Source: CAYGTS01 sp964352905
GTDB lineage: Bacteria; Pseudomonadota; Gammaproteobacteria; JAHCLG01
Length of the DNA stretch: 64,000 bases
Assembly (NCBI GenBank): GCA_964352905.1
Contig: CAYGTS010000001.1
Coordinates: forward strand, 1-64,000
Reading direction: 5' to 3'
Of the stretch, positions 36,343 through 45,990 are shown piece by piece (position 1 is the first letter of the stretch; each line of letters begins with the position of its first letter). The notes below the pieces were generated by a model. The model was not told the origin of the DNA and searched no databases. It saw only the letters and a list, made by a program, of their open reading frames with translations. The position numbers and the translations under genes were made by a program.

Positions 36343-37848
36343 TTAGTACATTGCTAACATTTGCTTATAAGCCAATATGTGTTTAGCCAAGATAACTTCC
36401 GATGAGTGGTAATCTTTAGACCAAATTATTGATTTATCACCAATTTTTTTAGTATCCTCAGGATCGTTGATGACCATCAGCATGCGCTGTGCTATCTCGC
36501 TTATGGATTTTGCCTCTAACGCTGGCGGCGCTTCTCCAAAAAAATCTGCTTGTACCGCTTTATCTAAATGTGTGATCAATCGTACACCTAATGCTAGCGT
36601 TTCAAAACTCACGCCGCCCATGGCAGGAATGATAAATTGGTCAATAACGGCCGAAGACGCTACTATTGCTTGCCATAAGTCCCTCTTGTTGAGCTCGCTA
36701 GACCATACTATAAATTTTTCTATTTGAAGATTTTTAATGAGCTCTTTACTCTTTGCAAGATCATCACCCCACGTTATCATTTTGACTTGGAAATTTTGAT
36801 ATTGTTTAGCAACTAAACTTATTGCATGGATTAATTGATCATTGCCTTTAATTGCCCAACTGTGACGCGCAGGAGCAAAAAAAATAATTTTATCTGCTCG
36901 TGCTGTCTGTTTTCCTTGATATTGTTTTAAAAAATTTAAGCATTTCTCGCTATCAAAAGCATGCGGAATCTTGATAATTTTATCTTCTGCAATGTTTAAT
37001 CTTTTAGCTGATTTCACATTATCTGTGTTTGTAATAAAAACCATGGAGGCATTCTGGTAAGTTGCCTTACATATTCTTCCTTGAGGATCATTTTTAAATG
37101 GTATGTCTCGTATTGTACCGTGCTCGTATGCTGCATAAGGAAATCCGCTTAAGAATGGATAAACCCCATCTAACGCATAGGCTTGTATTACATCATAATA
37201 ACTAAAAACTTTTTGCGCTAGTCGAATTAAATCAGCAGCGATATAAGAAGCATCCTGATGCAGACCTATATTTTCTTCCTGATGGTTTTCAATTATAAAT
37301 AATTTTTTTCTTTTTAATTTTAACCTCAATGGGTTAGATAAAGCTTTTTTAAAAAAATACGTTCCTTTAATAATAAAATTGAGGATTCTCGACTTTATAT
37401 TTTTATTCTGTAATAAATTCAGCTGAAGGTAATTTAAAAATTGGTAAATTTTTAGTTTAATTTTTTTATTTCTAGCCCTTGATAACAATATGTTTAAGGC
37501 TACCGTCATTCGTCCTTGGATAAACCATTCTGGTCGTTTAAAACCATTTAAATCGACATTATGCCAATCTGGATAAAAAGGATCTTTTATTTTACCTTTA
37601 AAATCAGCATCTTCCCACTCTGGTGTTCCCATAATATGATAATAATTGGCACATAGCACATCGGCTTCAATGCCGTTACGACGCATTATTTTAGCGTTGA
37701 TATAGGCATTGTTTGCTATATTCCCAATATGTAATACACGTAACGGCCTACCTTTTGCGTGTTCAAATTGTTTTAGCCAAGCCTGCATTGCTTGGCTATC
37801 CATTACTTCAGGTTTCTTTTCTCTAATTGACGGTTGAATTATATCCAT
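36343..37848 (-). CDS. GT-B glycosyltransferase, divergent member of the locus family
   Basis: 501 residues. The N-terminal domain holds RVLHIGNIANNAYINAKIMR and CANYYHIMGTPEWED. A basic, aromatic stretch at about 120-185 may contact the membrane. The catalytic half has IIFFAPARHSWAIKGNDQLI, then VIDQFIIPAMGGVSFETLAL, the same order of blocks (H/R-x-P...KG..., DQ...G, E) as the other GTs in the locus, but without the cysteine cluster. Probably adds one sugar of the repeat or the adaptor region. It follows the SDR gene by six bases and is followed by 226 non-coding bases that include a short inverted repeat (CCACCT/AGGTGG) near its stop. Confidence 0.78.
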   Translation of the reverse strand: MDIIQPSIREKKPEVMDSQAMQAWLKQFEHAKGRPLRVLHIGNIANNAYINAKIMRRNGIEADVLCANYYHIMGTPEWEDADFKGKIKDPFYPDWHNVDLNGFKRPEWFIQGRMTVALNILLSRARNKKIKLKIYQFLNYLQLNLLQNKNIKSRILNFIIKGTYFFKKALSNPLRLKLKRKKLFIIENHQEENIGLHQDASYIAADLIRLAQKVFSYYDVIQAYALDGVYPFLSGFPYAAYEHGTIRDIPFKNDPQGRICKATYQNASMVFITNTDNVKSAKRLNIAEDKIIKIPHAFDSEKCLNFLKQYQGKQTARADKIIFFAPARHSWAIKGNDQLIHAISLVAKQYQNFQVKMITWGDDLAKSKELIKNLQIEKFIVWSSELNKRDLWQAIVASSAVIDQFIIPAMGGVSFETLALGVRLITHLDKAVQADFFGEAPPALEAKSISEIAQRMLMVINDPEDTKKIGDKSIIWSKDYHSSEVILAKHILAYKQMLAMY

Positions 37849-37854
37849 ATGAAA

Positions 37855-38745
37855 TCAGCTTGCTGAAAGAGTTGTTAATTGTGATGTAATTTCTTTGATC
37901 GCATTCCGATAATTTTTAAAGCACATTGAGGGATATAATTTTTTAAGCCTGGATAAGTTTGGCGTAAAATCTATAGCTTTTATTTCTTGCGTTTTCCTTT
38001 CGATTGCTAACTTTATTCCCGTAATTCTACTTACTTCTTGCGCTAAATCTAAAATGGTTGTTTGTTCAGGACTGGCTAAATTGAGCGTGCCTGTCCAGTT
38101 CTGCGTGATGGCTTTCTCTAAAAGCACTGAGATATCTTGTATATGAGTTGGGTTAAACTTTAATCCTCCTTTATCCCCCTGGATAATAATGGGCTGACGG
38201 TTAATAACTTTTTGAATAATACTCGAAATTAAATGTTTACCGGTTTTATCATCATAAAGAAAATATAATCTGGGAATAAAAATATTGAATGAATCTTGGT
38301 AAGGTTTCAATATTAATTCACCCGCTGCTTTCGAGACAGGATATAGTGAAGTTGCTGTAATGGGTGCTGATTCATCAAAAGGTGTTAGTGCAAATGGCTC
38401 ATAAACACTGCCTGTTGAGGCAAAAATAAAATTTTTTGCTTTGGCTTTTAAAGCATATTGAGCTAATTGCTGCGTCATATAACAGTTAATAGCAAACGTA
38501 TCATCTGCACCATCTGGAAAACGATGGTAGTTATTGGATTGCGCAAGATGAACCACCGCATCAATTTTGCTCGGTAATTTTTTATAATCTAAACGATCAG
38601 CAAGGTCTTGCTCAATATACTTTATGTTTTTTGACTTTACTTTATCCGCATTTCTCACCAATGCTAAAACTTCTTTTTTTTGTGCCATAGTTTTAATAAA
38701 GTTTTCACCTAAAAATCCTGTTACGCCTGTAATTAATATTGCCAT
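37855..38745 (-). CDS. NAD(P)-dependent SDR sugar epimerase/reductase
   Basis: An extended short-chain dehydrogenase of 296 residues. The Rossmann motif is TGVTGFLGENF (about 6-16). FASTGSVY contributes the catalytic Ser region and YPVSK the Tyr and Lys. The later LYFLYDDKTGKHLISSII and IQGDKGGLKFNPTHIQDI fit nucleotide-sugar epimerases, dehydratases and reductases such as WbpK. The exact reaction cannot be told. AAGG lies ten bases upstream of the ATG. It sits between AsnB copy 3 and a glycosyltransferase, with only six to seven bases on each side, so it is operonic. Confidence 0.85.
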   Translation of the reverse strand: MAILITGVTGFLGENFIKTMAQKKEVLALVRNADKVKSKNIKYIEQDLADRLDYKKLPSKIDAVVHLAQSNNYHRFPDGADDTFAINCYMTQQLAQYALKAKAKNFIFASTGSVYEPFALTPFDESAPITATSLYPVSKAAGELILKPYQDSFNIFIPRLYFLYDDKTGKHLISSIIQKVINRQPIIIQGDKGGLKFNPTHIQDISVLLEKAITQNWTGTLNLASPEQTTILDLAQEVSRITGIKLAIERKTQEIKAIDFTPNLSRLKKLYPSMCFKNYRNAIKEITSQLTTLSAS

Positions 38746-38752
38746 ATCATGA

Positions 38753-40600
38753 TTACCTTAAATTATCTTGACACCAGTAGTATGCTGAAAATAAAGACCA
38801 AATTAACAAACGATTATTTTTTACTCCGTCGAAATGATTTTGTAAAATATTTTTTGCCTCTGAAAAATCAATGAAATTATAAATCTCAGCATTTTTATCA
38901 AGTAATTTTTTTTCAACAAATTTTCGACTCTCATGCCTAAACCAGCTTTCATCAGGTGCTGAAAATCCTTGTTTAATTTGTGATGTTACTTTTTCTGGAA
39001 TATAATTTTTCATCACTGTCCTTAAAATCATTTTGCCATCTTTTGTTCTTTGCAAAAATTCGCTATTGCCAAATTTTACCACTTTATCTAAATTGCCTAA
39101 TTTGTATCGTGCAGGGATCTGCATGGCAAAATCAACTAAATCATTATCTAAAAAAGGCACTCTAGTTTCTAAACTGTGCGCCATTGATAGTTTATCTTCC
39201 ATTACTAGCAAACCATGCAAAAATGTTTTGGCTTCAAAATATAAACTATGGTTCACATAATCTTCAGGGCGGTTACCTTTTTGCAAATGCGCTGGAAATA
39301 TATTCCTAAAAATTTCTTTGGGCTGGGTGGATTTTATATCATTCCAGCAGGGCTTAAAAAAATGACTTGCGGCATCATCAGATACTAAACGCGACCAATA
39401 GCTGTAATATTGATCAATATAATCATTTAAACCATTGTTAACGACAGCTCGGTAATAACGCCAAGGATATCCTGCAAAAAGTTCATCACCACCGGTACCG
39501 GCAAGCACAACTTTACCAAAACGGCTTGCTAATTTTGCCATATAGTAGTTTGGATAACTTTGTCCTACCCGAGGTTCTTCTAGGGCATTGCTAACCTTTG
39601 CTAAAATACGCTCCATATCATAAGACTTTAAGACCATTTCATAATGTTCGGTTGCAAACTCATAAGACATTATTTCTGCAAGTGCGCGTTCATCAAAATG
39701 TTTTTCTTGCTCAGTAGCTGAATGCAAATCAAATCCACACGTAAATGATTTCATATGCGGTATTTGTGAAGCTGCGATAGCTGTTATTGATCCTGAGTCC
39801 ATACCGCCAGAAAGATAAGAACCAATTTCTACGTCGCTGACTAACTGCCGATTAACGGCTTGTCTAAATAAAAAATCCAGTTGTTCCTGTGTTTCTTCTA
39901 AACTGAATGCCTGATCAGGCTCTTGGAAATTAAAATCCCAATATTTTTTTATTTCAATACTTGCATTTTTAGCGACAAGCACACTGCCTGCTGGCAAAAG
40001 TTTAACACCCTCAAAAAAACTCTGATCGGATATAATATTTTGAAAGGTAAAATATTCTCTCAAGGCTAATAAATTTAGGTTGGTTTTAAAAGTTGGATGA
40101 CGCTGCAGCGCCCGAATTTCTGAGCCAAATAATAGTACGTTATTAGCTTGGTAATAATAAAGCGGCTTAATACCATAACGATCACGCGCAAGCGTTAAGG
40201 CTTGTTCTTTTTTATCCCAAATCGCAAAGGCAAATAATCCATTGAAACGATTTAAGGCATCTAAGCCCCACTCTGCATACGCATTTAATACGACTTCTGT
40301 ATCGGTGCGTGAATGAAAATGATAGCCAAGAGCTTCTAATTCTATTCTGAGTTCTTGAAAGTTATAGACTTCACCATTGTAACAAACGATAAAACGCCCA
40401 TCGCGCGAAGCCATTGGTTGATGACCTGCTGCTGATAAGTCAATGATGGCTAAACGCCTATGCCCAAAAGCAATTTGTTTATCACACCAAATGCCTTCTG
40501 CATCAGGACCACGGTGCAAAATCGCATCAGCCATTGATTGAACAACTTTACTCGATGCGGGTTTACCATCTAAATGGAAAATACCTGTGATTCCACACAT
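38753..40600 (-). CDS. asnB: Asparagine synthase-like glutamine amidotransferase (copy 3)
   Basis: 615 residues starting MCGITGIFHLDG, with Cys2 as glutaminase nucleophile and RGPDAEGIW and CYNGEVYNFQELR as domain markers. The synthase domain has SYLSGGMDSGS (about 256-266), AGTGGDELFAGY and LETRVPFLDNDLVDFA. All catalytic motifs look intact. It is closest in layout to copy 2, and both differ from the plus-strand copy 1. Three AsnB-like proteins in one polysaccharide region imply more than one uronamide-forming step, or different acceptor sugars. Seven bases separate its stop from the SDR gene. Confidence 0.88.
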   Translation of the reverse strand: MCGITGIFHLDGKPASSKVVQSMADAILHRGPDAEGIWCDKQIAFGHRRLAIIDLSAAGHQPMASRDGRFIVCYNGEVYNFQELRIELEALGYHFHSRTDTEVVLNAYAEWGLDALNRFNGLFAFAIWDKKEQALTLARDRYGIKPLYYYQANNVLLFGSEIRALQRHPTFKTNLNLLALREYFTFQNIISDQSFFEGVKLLPAGSVLVAKNASIEIKKYWDFNFQEPDQAFSLEETQEQLDFLFRQAVNRQLVSDVEIGSYLSGGMDSGSITAIAASQIPHMKSFTCGFDLHSATEQEKHFDERALAEIMSYEFATEHYEMVLKSYDMERILAKVSNALEEPRVGQSYPNYYMAKLASRFGKVVLAGTGGDELFAGYPWRYYRAVVNNGLNDYIDQYYSYWSRLVSDDAASHFFKPCWNDIKSTQPKEIFRNIFPAHLQKGNRPEDYVNHSLYFEAKTFLHGLLVMEDKLSMAHSLETRVPFLDNDLVDFAMQIPARYKLGNLDKVVKFGNSEFLQRTKDGKMILRTVMKNYIPEKVTSQIKQGFSAPDESWFRHESRKFVEKKLLDKNAEIYNFIDFSEAKNILQNHFDGVKNNRLLIWSLFSAYYWCQDNLR

Positions 40601-40670
40601 TGTTTAAGCTCATCATTTTGTTGAGAGTGCGTCAACTGAGTAAGATGGCTCAGTTGACTTTGCATTGTCA

Positions 40671-41660
40671 TTAAGCTGCAACTTCGCGGCGAGCATCCAC
40701 TTCTGCTTTATGCGCATTACGCCAAGCAATTAAATGTTGCATGCCTTCACGAAGCGGCATTTCAGCTGTAAAGCCAATTTCTTGTTGGGCTTTTTTCGGA
40801 CAACCGATCCGGTTTTTTACGAAAGTTAAACCTTGTGGCAAATATTCCAAGCCAACGTTAGACTGGGTTAACTCTAACACTAACTCAGCCAATTGCTTGA
40901 TTGATGTTCTAACGCCCGTTCCAACATTATAAAATTGTCCCGCAATATCTGCTTTCATGGCACAAACATTGGCTTTAGCACAATCACCAACATAAACAAA
41001 ATCGTAGGCTTGGCTGCCATCACCGTATAATTTAGGGCTTTCGCCTTTATCAATGGCATCTAACATCTTCATCATAACGGCGATATAAGCGCCTTTGTAA
41101 TCTTGGCGTGGCCCATAAACATTCATGTAGCGTAAACCAACTGCCGGTAAACCATAACGATGGTAGTATGCTGTTAACATTGCTTCGCCCGCAATTTTGG
41201 TGGCACCGTAAAAATTCGTGTTATTAAACGGATGGCTTTCGGTCATCGGCTCTCCAACCGCATCACCGTAAACAGACGCTGAAGAAGAGTAGACTAATCT
41301 TTTAACGCCATTGGCAACACAGGCTTCTAAGACATTAAAGGTACCTTCGATATTCACTTGGAAAGCAGCTCTTGGAAATTCATGACACTGTAAAAGCCAT
41401 AAAGCAGCAAAGTGGAACACGCCATCGACGCCTTTCAGCGCAGAGCTTAATAAATCTGAGCGACAAATATCACCACCGATATCATAAATTTTTACACGAG
41501 GATCTTTTAACGCAACGCTTAAATTTTCACGACGCCCACGCACAAAGTTATCGTAAATGATAATTTCAGCGACATCTTCTTTCACTAATTCTTCAACGGT
41601 GTGCGAACCAATTAAACCACCGCCACCGATGACCACAAATTTTTTTCCGCGTATATCCAA
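40671..41660 (-). CDS. NAD-dependent epimerase/dehydratase (extended SDR)
   Basis: 329 residues. VIGGGGLIGSHTVEELV is the NAD-binding motif, SSSASVYGDAVGEPM carries the catalytic serine region and YGATK the Tyr-Lys pair. VGLRYMNVYGPRQDYKGAYI and YDFVYVGDCAKA are typical of UDP-sugar 4-epimerases. A UDP-hexose or UDP-uronate 4-epimerase is the best guess. The start is TTG (TTG-GAT-ATA), supported by TAGGAG six bases upstream and by the lack of any better ATG near the Rossmann strand. It precedes the AsnB copy 3 gene by 70 bases. Confidence 0.87.
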   Translation of the reverse strand: MDIRGKKFVVIGGGGLIGSHTVEELVKEDVAEIIIYDNFVRGRRENLSVALKDPRVKIYDIGGDICRSDLLSSALKGVDGVFHFAALWLLQCHEFPRAAFQVNIEGTFNVLEACVANGVKRLVYSSSASVYGDAVGEPMTESHPFNNTNFYGATKIAGEAMLTAYYHRYGLPAVGLRYMNVYGPRQDYKGAYIAVMMKMLDAIDKGESPKLYGDGSQAYDFVYVGDCAKANVCAMKADIAGQFYNVGTGVRTSIKQLAELVLELTQSNVGLEYLPQGLTFVKNRIGCPKKAQQEIGFTAEMPLREGMQHLIAWRNAHKAEVDARREVAA

Positions 41661-41737
41661 AATATTACTCCTAAGTTTAATATCATTCTACATTGTATGA
41701 AAAACCAAAGTTTATCGTATTGGTACTTAATAGCAAG

Positions 41738-42853
41738 TTATGCCATTTCTAACGTTGCCTCCAAGCATTCTCTAACAGTTTCAACGACTTTACTCATTTC
41801 ATGCGATTCTAAATAAGGATGCATTGGCAAACTCATCACTTTTTTAGCGGCTTTTTCAGCATGTGGAAAGCTACCAATGCCTTGATTTAAATAGGCAAAT
41901 GCTGGCTGTAAATGCAATGGTACTGGATAATGAATTGCTGTGGGAATATTGTGTTTTGCAAGGTTGTCACGCAATTCATCACGATTATTCACGGCAATCG
42001 TATATTGCGCGAATACCGAAAGATTATCTTTATCGACAAACGGACAAGTCACTTCCTCTATTTCGGCAAACAGTTGATTATAGGTTGCCGCAACTTTGTT
42101 ACGTAACACCACTTCTTGTGGAAATATTTTAAATTTTTCGAGTAAGATAGCCGCTTGCAATGTATCTAAACGACCATTCACACCAATGCGTGGGTGATGA
42201 TAACGTTTATCTTGTCCATGCACGCGAATTTGTCGCATGGCGGTGGCCAGACTATCATCGTTGGTAAAGCAGGCACCACCATCACCATAACAGCCAAAGG
42301 GTTTGGCTGGAAAAAAGCTGGTGGTAGCAATGGTTGATAAATTGCATGATTTTTTGCCTTTGTATTCTGCGCCAAAGCTTTGCGCGGCATCTTCAATCAC
42401 AGCTAGATTATGTTTTGCGGCAATACTGTTGATTGCTTCCATATCGGCGCATTGCCCATAAAGACTCACTGGAATGATAGCTTTGGTTTTAGGTGTGATG
42501 GCTTGTTCGATTTGATTGGGATCAATATTGTAAGTTTTTGGATCAATATCCACAAAAACCGGTTTTGCACCCATTAATACAATCATTTCACCGGTTGATA
42601 TAAACGTAAACGGTGTAGTAATAATTTCATCACCGGGTTTAATATCCAATGCCATCATCGCGATTTGTAATGCATCAGTACCGTTGGCAACACCGATACA
42701 ATGTTTGGCACCTGTGTAGTGCGCAAGTTTGTTTTCAAGTTCACCCACTTCTGGCCCCATGATAAAAGCACCATGATCGAGCACTGCTTGAATTGCACTA
42801 TTAATTTCGTTACGAATTAATTGATATTGCTTATTTAAATCACAAAATTGCAT
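41738..42853 (-). CDS. wbpE: PLP-dependent sugar aminotransferase (WbpE-like)
   Basis: A DegT/DnrJ/EryC1 family aminotransferase of 371 residues. The PLP-binding lysine is Lys184 in FFPAKPFGCYGDGGA; NGTDALQIAM and VIEDAAQSFGAEYKG are further cofactor-site blocks. WbpE installs the 3-amino group on UDP-3-keto-GlcNAcA using glutamate. The assignment rests on its position with wbpD, wbpB and wbpA in the order known from UDP-ManNAc3NAcA pathways. AAGGA lies eight bases before the ATG. Confidence 0.9.
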   Translation of the reverse strand: MQFCDLNKQYQLIRNEINSAIQAVLDHGAFIMGPEVGELENKLAHYTGAKHCIGVANGTDALQIAMMALDIKPGDEIITTPFTFISTGEMIVLMGAKPVFVDIDPKTYNIDPNQIEQAITPKTKAIIPVSLYGQCADMEAINSIAAKHNLAVIEDAAQSFGAEYKGKKSCNLSTIATTSFFPAKPFGCYGDGGACFTNDDSLATAMRQIRVHGQDKRYHHPRIGVNGRLDTLQAAILLEKFKIFPQEVVLRNKVAATYNQLFAEIEEVTCPFVDKDNLSVFAQYTIAVNNRDELRDNLAKHNIPTAIHYPVPLHLQPAFAYLNQGIGSFPHAEKAAKKVMSLPMHPYLESHEMSKVVETVRECLEATLEMA

Positions 42854-42874
42854 TGTATTGATCCTTTCAGTTGT

Positions 42875-43465
42875 TTAATCAGAAATGACTGAACATTTAC
42901 CTTTTTCAACGCGATAAAGCATGCCACTATGTGGGCAACGACATTCGCCAACGCCCGTTAGCGGTAAATCAAGTCTTTCACCATATTGGCTCATCCAGCC
43001 TATTTGCTTAGCAGGATTGCCAACAACTAACGCATAAGAAGGCACATCACGATTCACCACCGCACCAGCACCCACAAAAGCATATTCACCAATGCTGATC
43101 CCACAAATGACGGTGCAATTCGCGCCTAAGGTTGCGCCTTTTTTCACAAAGGTATCGCGATATTCAGTCTTGCGATTCACGGCTGAACGTGGGTTGTAAA
43201 CATTGGTAAAAACCATGGATGGGCCGCAGAAAACATCATCTTCTAGTGTGACATTATCATAAACAGAAACGTTGTTTTGAATTTTAACATTGTTGCCAAT
43301 CGTGACATTGTTGCCTACAAAAACATTTTGCCCAAGCGAACATTGCTCACCAATACTGGCGCCACCGCAAATGTGGGCCCAGTGCCAAATACGTGAATCT
43401 TTGCCAATCACAGCGCCATTATCAATAATGGCAGTAGGGTGAACTTGATAGTGTATCGTTTGCAT
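42875..43465 (-). CDS. wbpD: Hexapeptide-repeat sugar N-acetyltransferase (WbpD-like)
   Basis: 196 residues made largely of left-handed beta-helix hexapeptide repeats (for example [38 protein letters not shown]). The conserved [19 protein letters not shown] and the closing [15 protein letters not shown] are typical of WbpD/WlbB, which acetylates the 3-amino group of UDP-GlcNAc3NA. The C-terminal cysteines and histidine (CRCPHSG) are family features. One base separates it from wbpB downstream in coordinate order, so it is part of the same operon. Confidence 0.92.
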   Translation of the reverse strand: MQTIHYQVHPTAIIDNGAVIGKDSRIWHWAHICGGASIGEQCSLGQNVFVGNNVTIGNNVKIQNNVSVYDNVTLEDDVFCGPSMVFTNVYNPRSAVNRKTEYRDTFVKKGATLGANCTVICGISIGEYAFVGAGAVVNRDVPSYALVVGNPAKQIGWMSQYGERLDLPLTGVGECRCPHSGMLYRVEKGKCSVISD

Positions 43466-43466
43466 A

Positions 43467-44510
43467 TTATAACTCTAAGGGTAAAGATATGGTTTTATTG
43501 TCACGCGCAGAACGATAGGCTGCAATAATCACTGCAAGTGATTTTAAGCCTTCATAACCATCAGTTTCAGCGCGTGCTTTGCCACGCAATGCATCAACGA
43601 CATTTTGGTAATACCAAACGTGTCCCTGCGTTACATTACTTTGTGTCTGCTCGGTAATGGCTTGTATTTGTTGGTCTTCAGGTTGCGGATCCGCAAATTG
43701 CCAGTGCTGAATTTCATTGACCGCAACTCCACCAATTTTAACCGTACCTTTCTCACCAATAATCGTTAATGAGGCTTCATAATTTTTAGGATAGGTTAAC
43801 ATGCTTACATTCATGGTGCCGAGTGCACCATGGCGCCAACGCAAAACAAGTGCCGCAGAATCTTCTGCTTCCATTTTACGTGCTTGGGTTGCAGCAAAAG
43901 CATGAACATCTTCAATAGGCCCTATCAACCAGTGTAATAAATCAACGTAATGGCTGGCTTGATTCATTAACGCACCACCATCAAAATCCCAAGTACCGCG
44001 CCAAGGCGACTTGTCGTAATAGTCTTGTGGGCGTGTCCAAAACACATTGAGATTAACATTGAAAATCTTGCCAAATCGGCCTGTTGTAATGGCTTTTTTC
44101 AGTAATTGCAGTGTGGGATGGCCGCGATTTTGTTTTACAACAAATAATTTTACATTCGCTTCATTACACGCATTCACCATTTCTACTGCATGCTGCCACT
44201 TGGTCGCCATGGGTTTTTCACAAACAACATGTTTGCCATGACTTGCAATGAGTTTGGTTTGTTGCGCATGTAAACCACTGGGTGTGCAAAGTGTGACAAT
44301 ATCAATATTTGCTTCTGTTAACATGCTACGCAAACAAGCATAACCATCAACGCCATGTTCTTGCATTGCATTTTCAAGCACGGCATTGTTGGTATCACAA
44401 ATGGCAACCAGTTCAAAATCTTGGTTGAGTTGTTTAAGTGCTGCAATGTGTTTTTGCGCTATGTGGCCATAACCTAAGATGGCAACGCGTAATTTTTGAT
44501 CATTTGTCAT
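43467..44510 (-). CDS. wbpB: UDP-GlcNAcA 3-dehydrogenase, Gfo/Idh/MocA family (WbpB-like)
   Basis: 347 residues. Rossmann motif [17 protein letters not shown], the family's [15 protein letters not shown] with its catalytic Lys, and [20 protein letters not shown] with the H-x3-D signature. WbpB oxidises C3 of UDP-GlcNAcA to the 3-keto compound that WbpE aminates. AGGAA lies 7-8 bases before the ATG. Placement between wbpA and wbpD makes the pathway assignment secure. Confidence 0.93.
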   Translation of the reverse strand: MTNDQKLRVAILGYGHIAQKHIAALKQLNQDFELVAICDTNNAVLENAMQEHGVDGYACLRSMLTEANIDIVTLCTPSGLHAQQTKLIASHGKHVVCEKPMATKWQHAVEMVNACNEANVKLFVVKQNRGHPTLQLLKKAITTGRFGKIFNVNLNVFWTRPQDYYDKSPWRGTWDFDGGALMNQASHYVDLLHWLIGPIEDVHAFAATQARKMEAEDSAALVLRWRHGALGTMNVSMLTYPKNYEASLTIIGEKGTVKIGGVAVNEIQHWQFADPQPEDQQIQAITEQTQSNVTQGHVWYYQNVVDALRGKARAETDGYEGLKSLAVIIAAYRSARDNKTISLPLEL

Positions 44511-44520
44511 TTAAGAATTC

Positions 44521-45834
44521 CTATGCCGGATACACGTTAGCAAATTGCTGACTAGGATAAACACCACGCGTATCGATAATCAATTTAGCGTGCTGTTGGA
44601 TAATTGCATAATCAAACTTTTCATGCGCGGTTGCAATGACTACTGCATCATAATTTGCCAACGTTGCGGATGTAATTTCAACACTTTTCATCGCTGGTAA
44701 TGCATGATGACGTAATGCCGGTAACGTGGGAACATGCGGATCACTATAATCAACCAATGCTTTCTTTTGCATTAATAGTTCCATAATAAAAATAGAGGGA
44801 GATTCACGCATATCATCAACATTACATTTATACGCAGCGCCACAAATCAGAATTTTTGCACCATTAACTGATTTACCTTTTTCATTCAAGGCATCTGTTA
44901 AGCGTTCAACAACCCATTTTGGCATGCCGCCATTAATTTCACCGGCTAATTCAATAAAGCGAGTGTGCATGCCATATTCTCTGGCTTTCCACGTTAAGTA
45001 AAAAGGATCGATAGGAATACAATGCCCACCAATGCCGGGCCCAGGATAATACGGTACAAAACCAAAGGGCTTACTGGCTGCGGCATGAATCACTTCAAAA
45101 ATATCAATATTCATTTTATGCGCTATCTTTTTCATATCATTCATCAAACCGATATTAACCGCGCGATGGATATTTTCGAGCAATTTGGTCATTTCAGCCG
45201 CGCGGGTTGATGAAACTGGCACCACTTTTGAGACCACTTGCTCGTATAAGTGTATTCCAATTTCTAAACAGTTTGGAGTAATACCACCACACACTTTAGG
45301 AATATTGGCGGTGCGGAAATTAGGATTACCCGGATCTTCTCGTTCAGGTGAATAAATTAAGAAAACATTCTCACCTACTTTTAATCCCTTGCTTTCGATA
45401 CGAGTAAATAATTCCTCTTCTGTCGTTCCAGGATAGGTTGTGCTTTCCAGTGAAACCACTTGTCCCGCCTTTAAATTTGGTAAAATAGATTCGATTGTAT
45501 TAACAACATAGCTTAAATCCGGCTCACGATATTTATTTAAAGGGGTTGGTACACACAATATAAGCGCATCAACTTCAGTAACACGGTTAAAATCTGCCGT
45601 TGCCGAAAATCCATGGTGAACCGCTGTAGAAATGAGATCATCTGAAATATGCTGAATAAAGCTTTTCCCTTGATTAATTTGAGAAATTTTATTTTGATCA
45701 ATATCAAAGCCCAGTACTTTGTAGCCGACTTCACTGTATCTTAAAGCCAGTGGAATACCTACATAACCCAGCCCAAAAATACCAATAACCGCTTGGCGAT
45801 CCTTCAACTTCTCAATTAATGACAATTTGTACAT
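44521..45834 (-). CDS. wbpA: UDP-N-acetylglucosamine 6-dehydrogenase (WbpA-like)
   Basis: 437 residues of the UDP-glucose/GDP-mannose dehydrogenase family. NAD-binding [15 protein letters not shown] (18-32), active-site Cys262 in [13 protein letters not shown] and [18 protein letters not shown] in the C-terminal domain. WbpA oxidises UDP-GlcNAc to UDP-GlcNAcA, the first step of the diacetamido-uronate route. A WecC-like activity on UDP-ManNAc is an alternative, but the wbpBDE neighbours favour WbpA. TAGGA precedes the ATG. It is the first gene of the 27-kb minus-strand locus and is divergent from the 2-epimerase gene. Confidence 0.93.
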   Translation of the reverse strand: MYKLSLIEKLKDRQAVIGIFGLGYVGIPLALRYSEVGYKVLGFDIDQNKISQINQGKSFIQHISDDLISTAVHHGFSATADFNRVTEVDALILCVPTPLNKYREPDLSYVVNTIESILPNLKAGQVVSLESTTYPGTTEEELFTRIESKGLKVGENVFLIYSPEREDPGNPNFRTANIPKVCGGITPNCLEIGIHLYEQVVSKVVPVSSTRAAEMTKLLENIHRAVNIGLMNDMKKIAHKMNIDIFEVIHAAASKPFGFVPYYPGPGIGGHCIPIDPFYLTWKAREYGMHTRFIELAGEINGGMPKWVVERLTDALNEKGKSVNGAKILICGAAYKCNVDDMRESPSIFIMELLMQKKALVDYSDPHVPTLPALRHHALPAMKSVEITSATLANYDAVVIATAHEKFDYAIIQQHAKLIIDTRGVYPSQQFANVYPA

Positions 45835-45922
45835 AAATTTTCCTACAATAAATTAACTGCAACAACATACCTACAGCATTTTCAGTGCTGCTGATTCTAT
45901 CACCTCTACCAGGAGGAAGAAA

Positions 45923-45961
45923 ATGATTTATACCCATGACAAGTGTGTACCAATAGTTTAG
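45923..45961 (+). CDS. Possible 12-aa leader peptide upstream of the 2-epimerase gene
   Basis: AGGAGGA lies at an ideal distance before ATG, and the frame reads MIYTHDKCVPIV and stops 29 bases before the epimerase start. The ribosome site is stronger than those of most real genes here. It could be a leader peptide affecting epimerase translation or transcription. It may also be chance, since no terminator or attenuator structure is evident. Confidence 0.3.
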   Translation: MIYTHDKCVPIV

Positions 45962-45990
45962 TATTACCAAAATTTGGAGAGAAATAAAGT

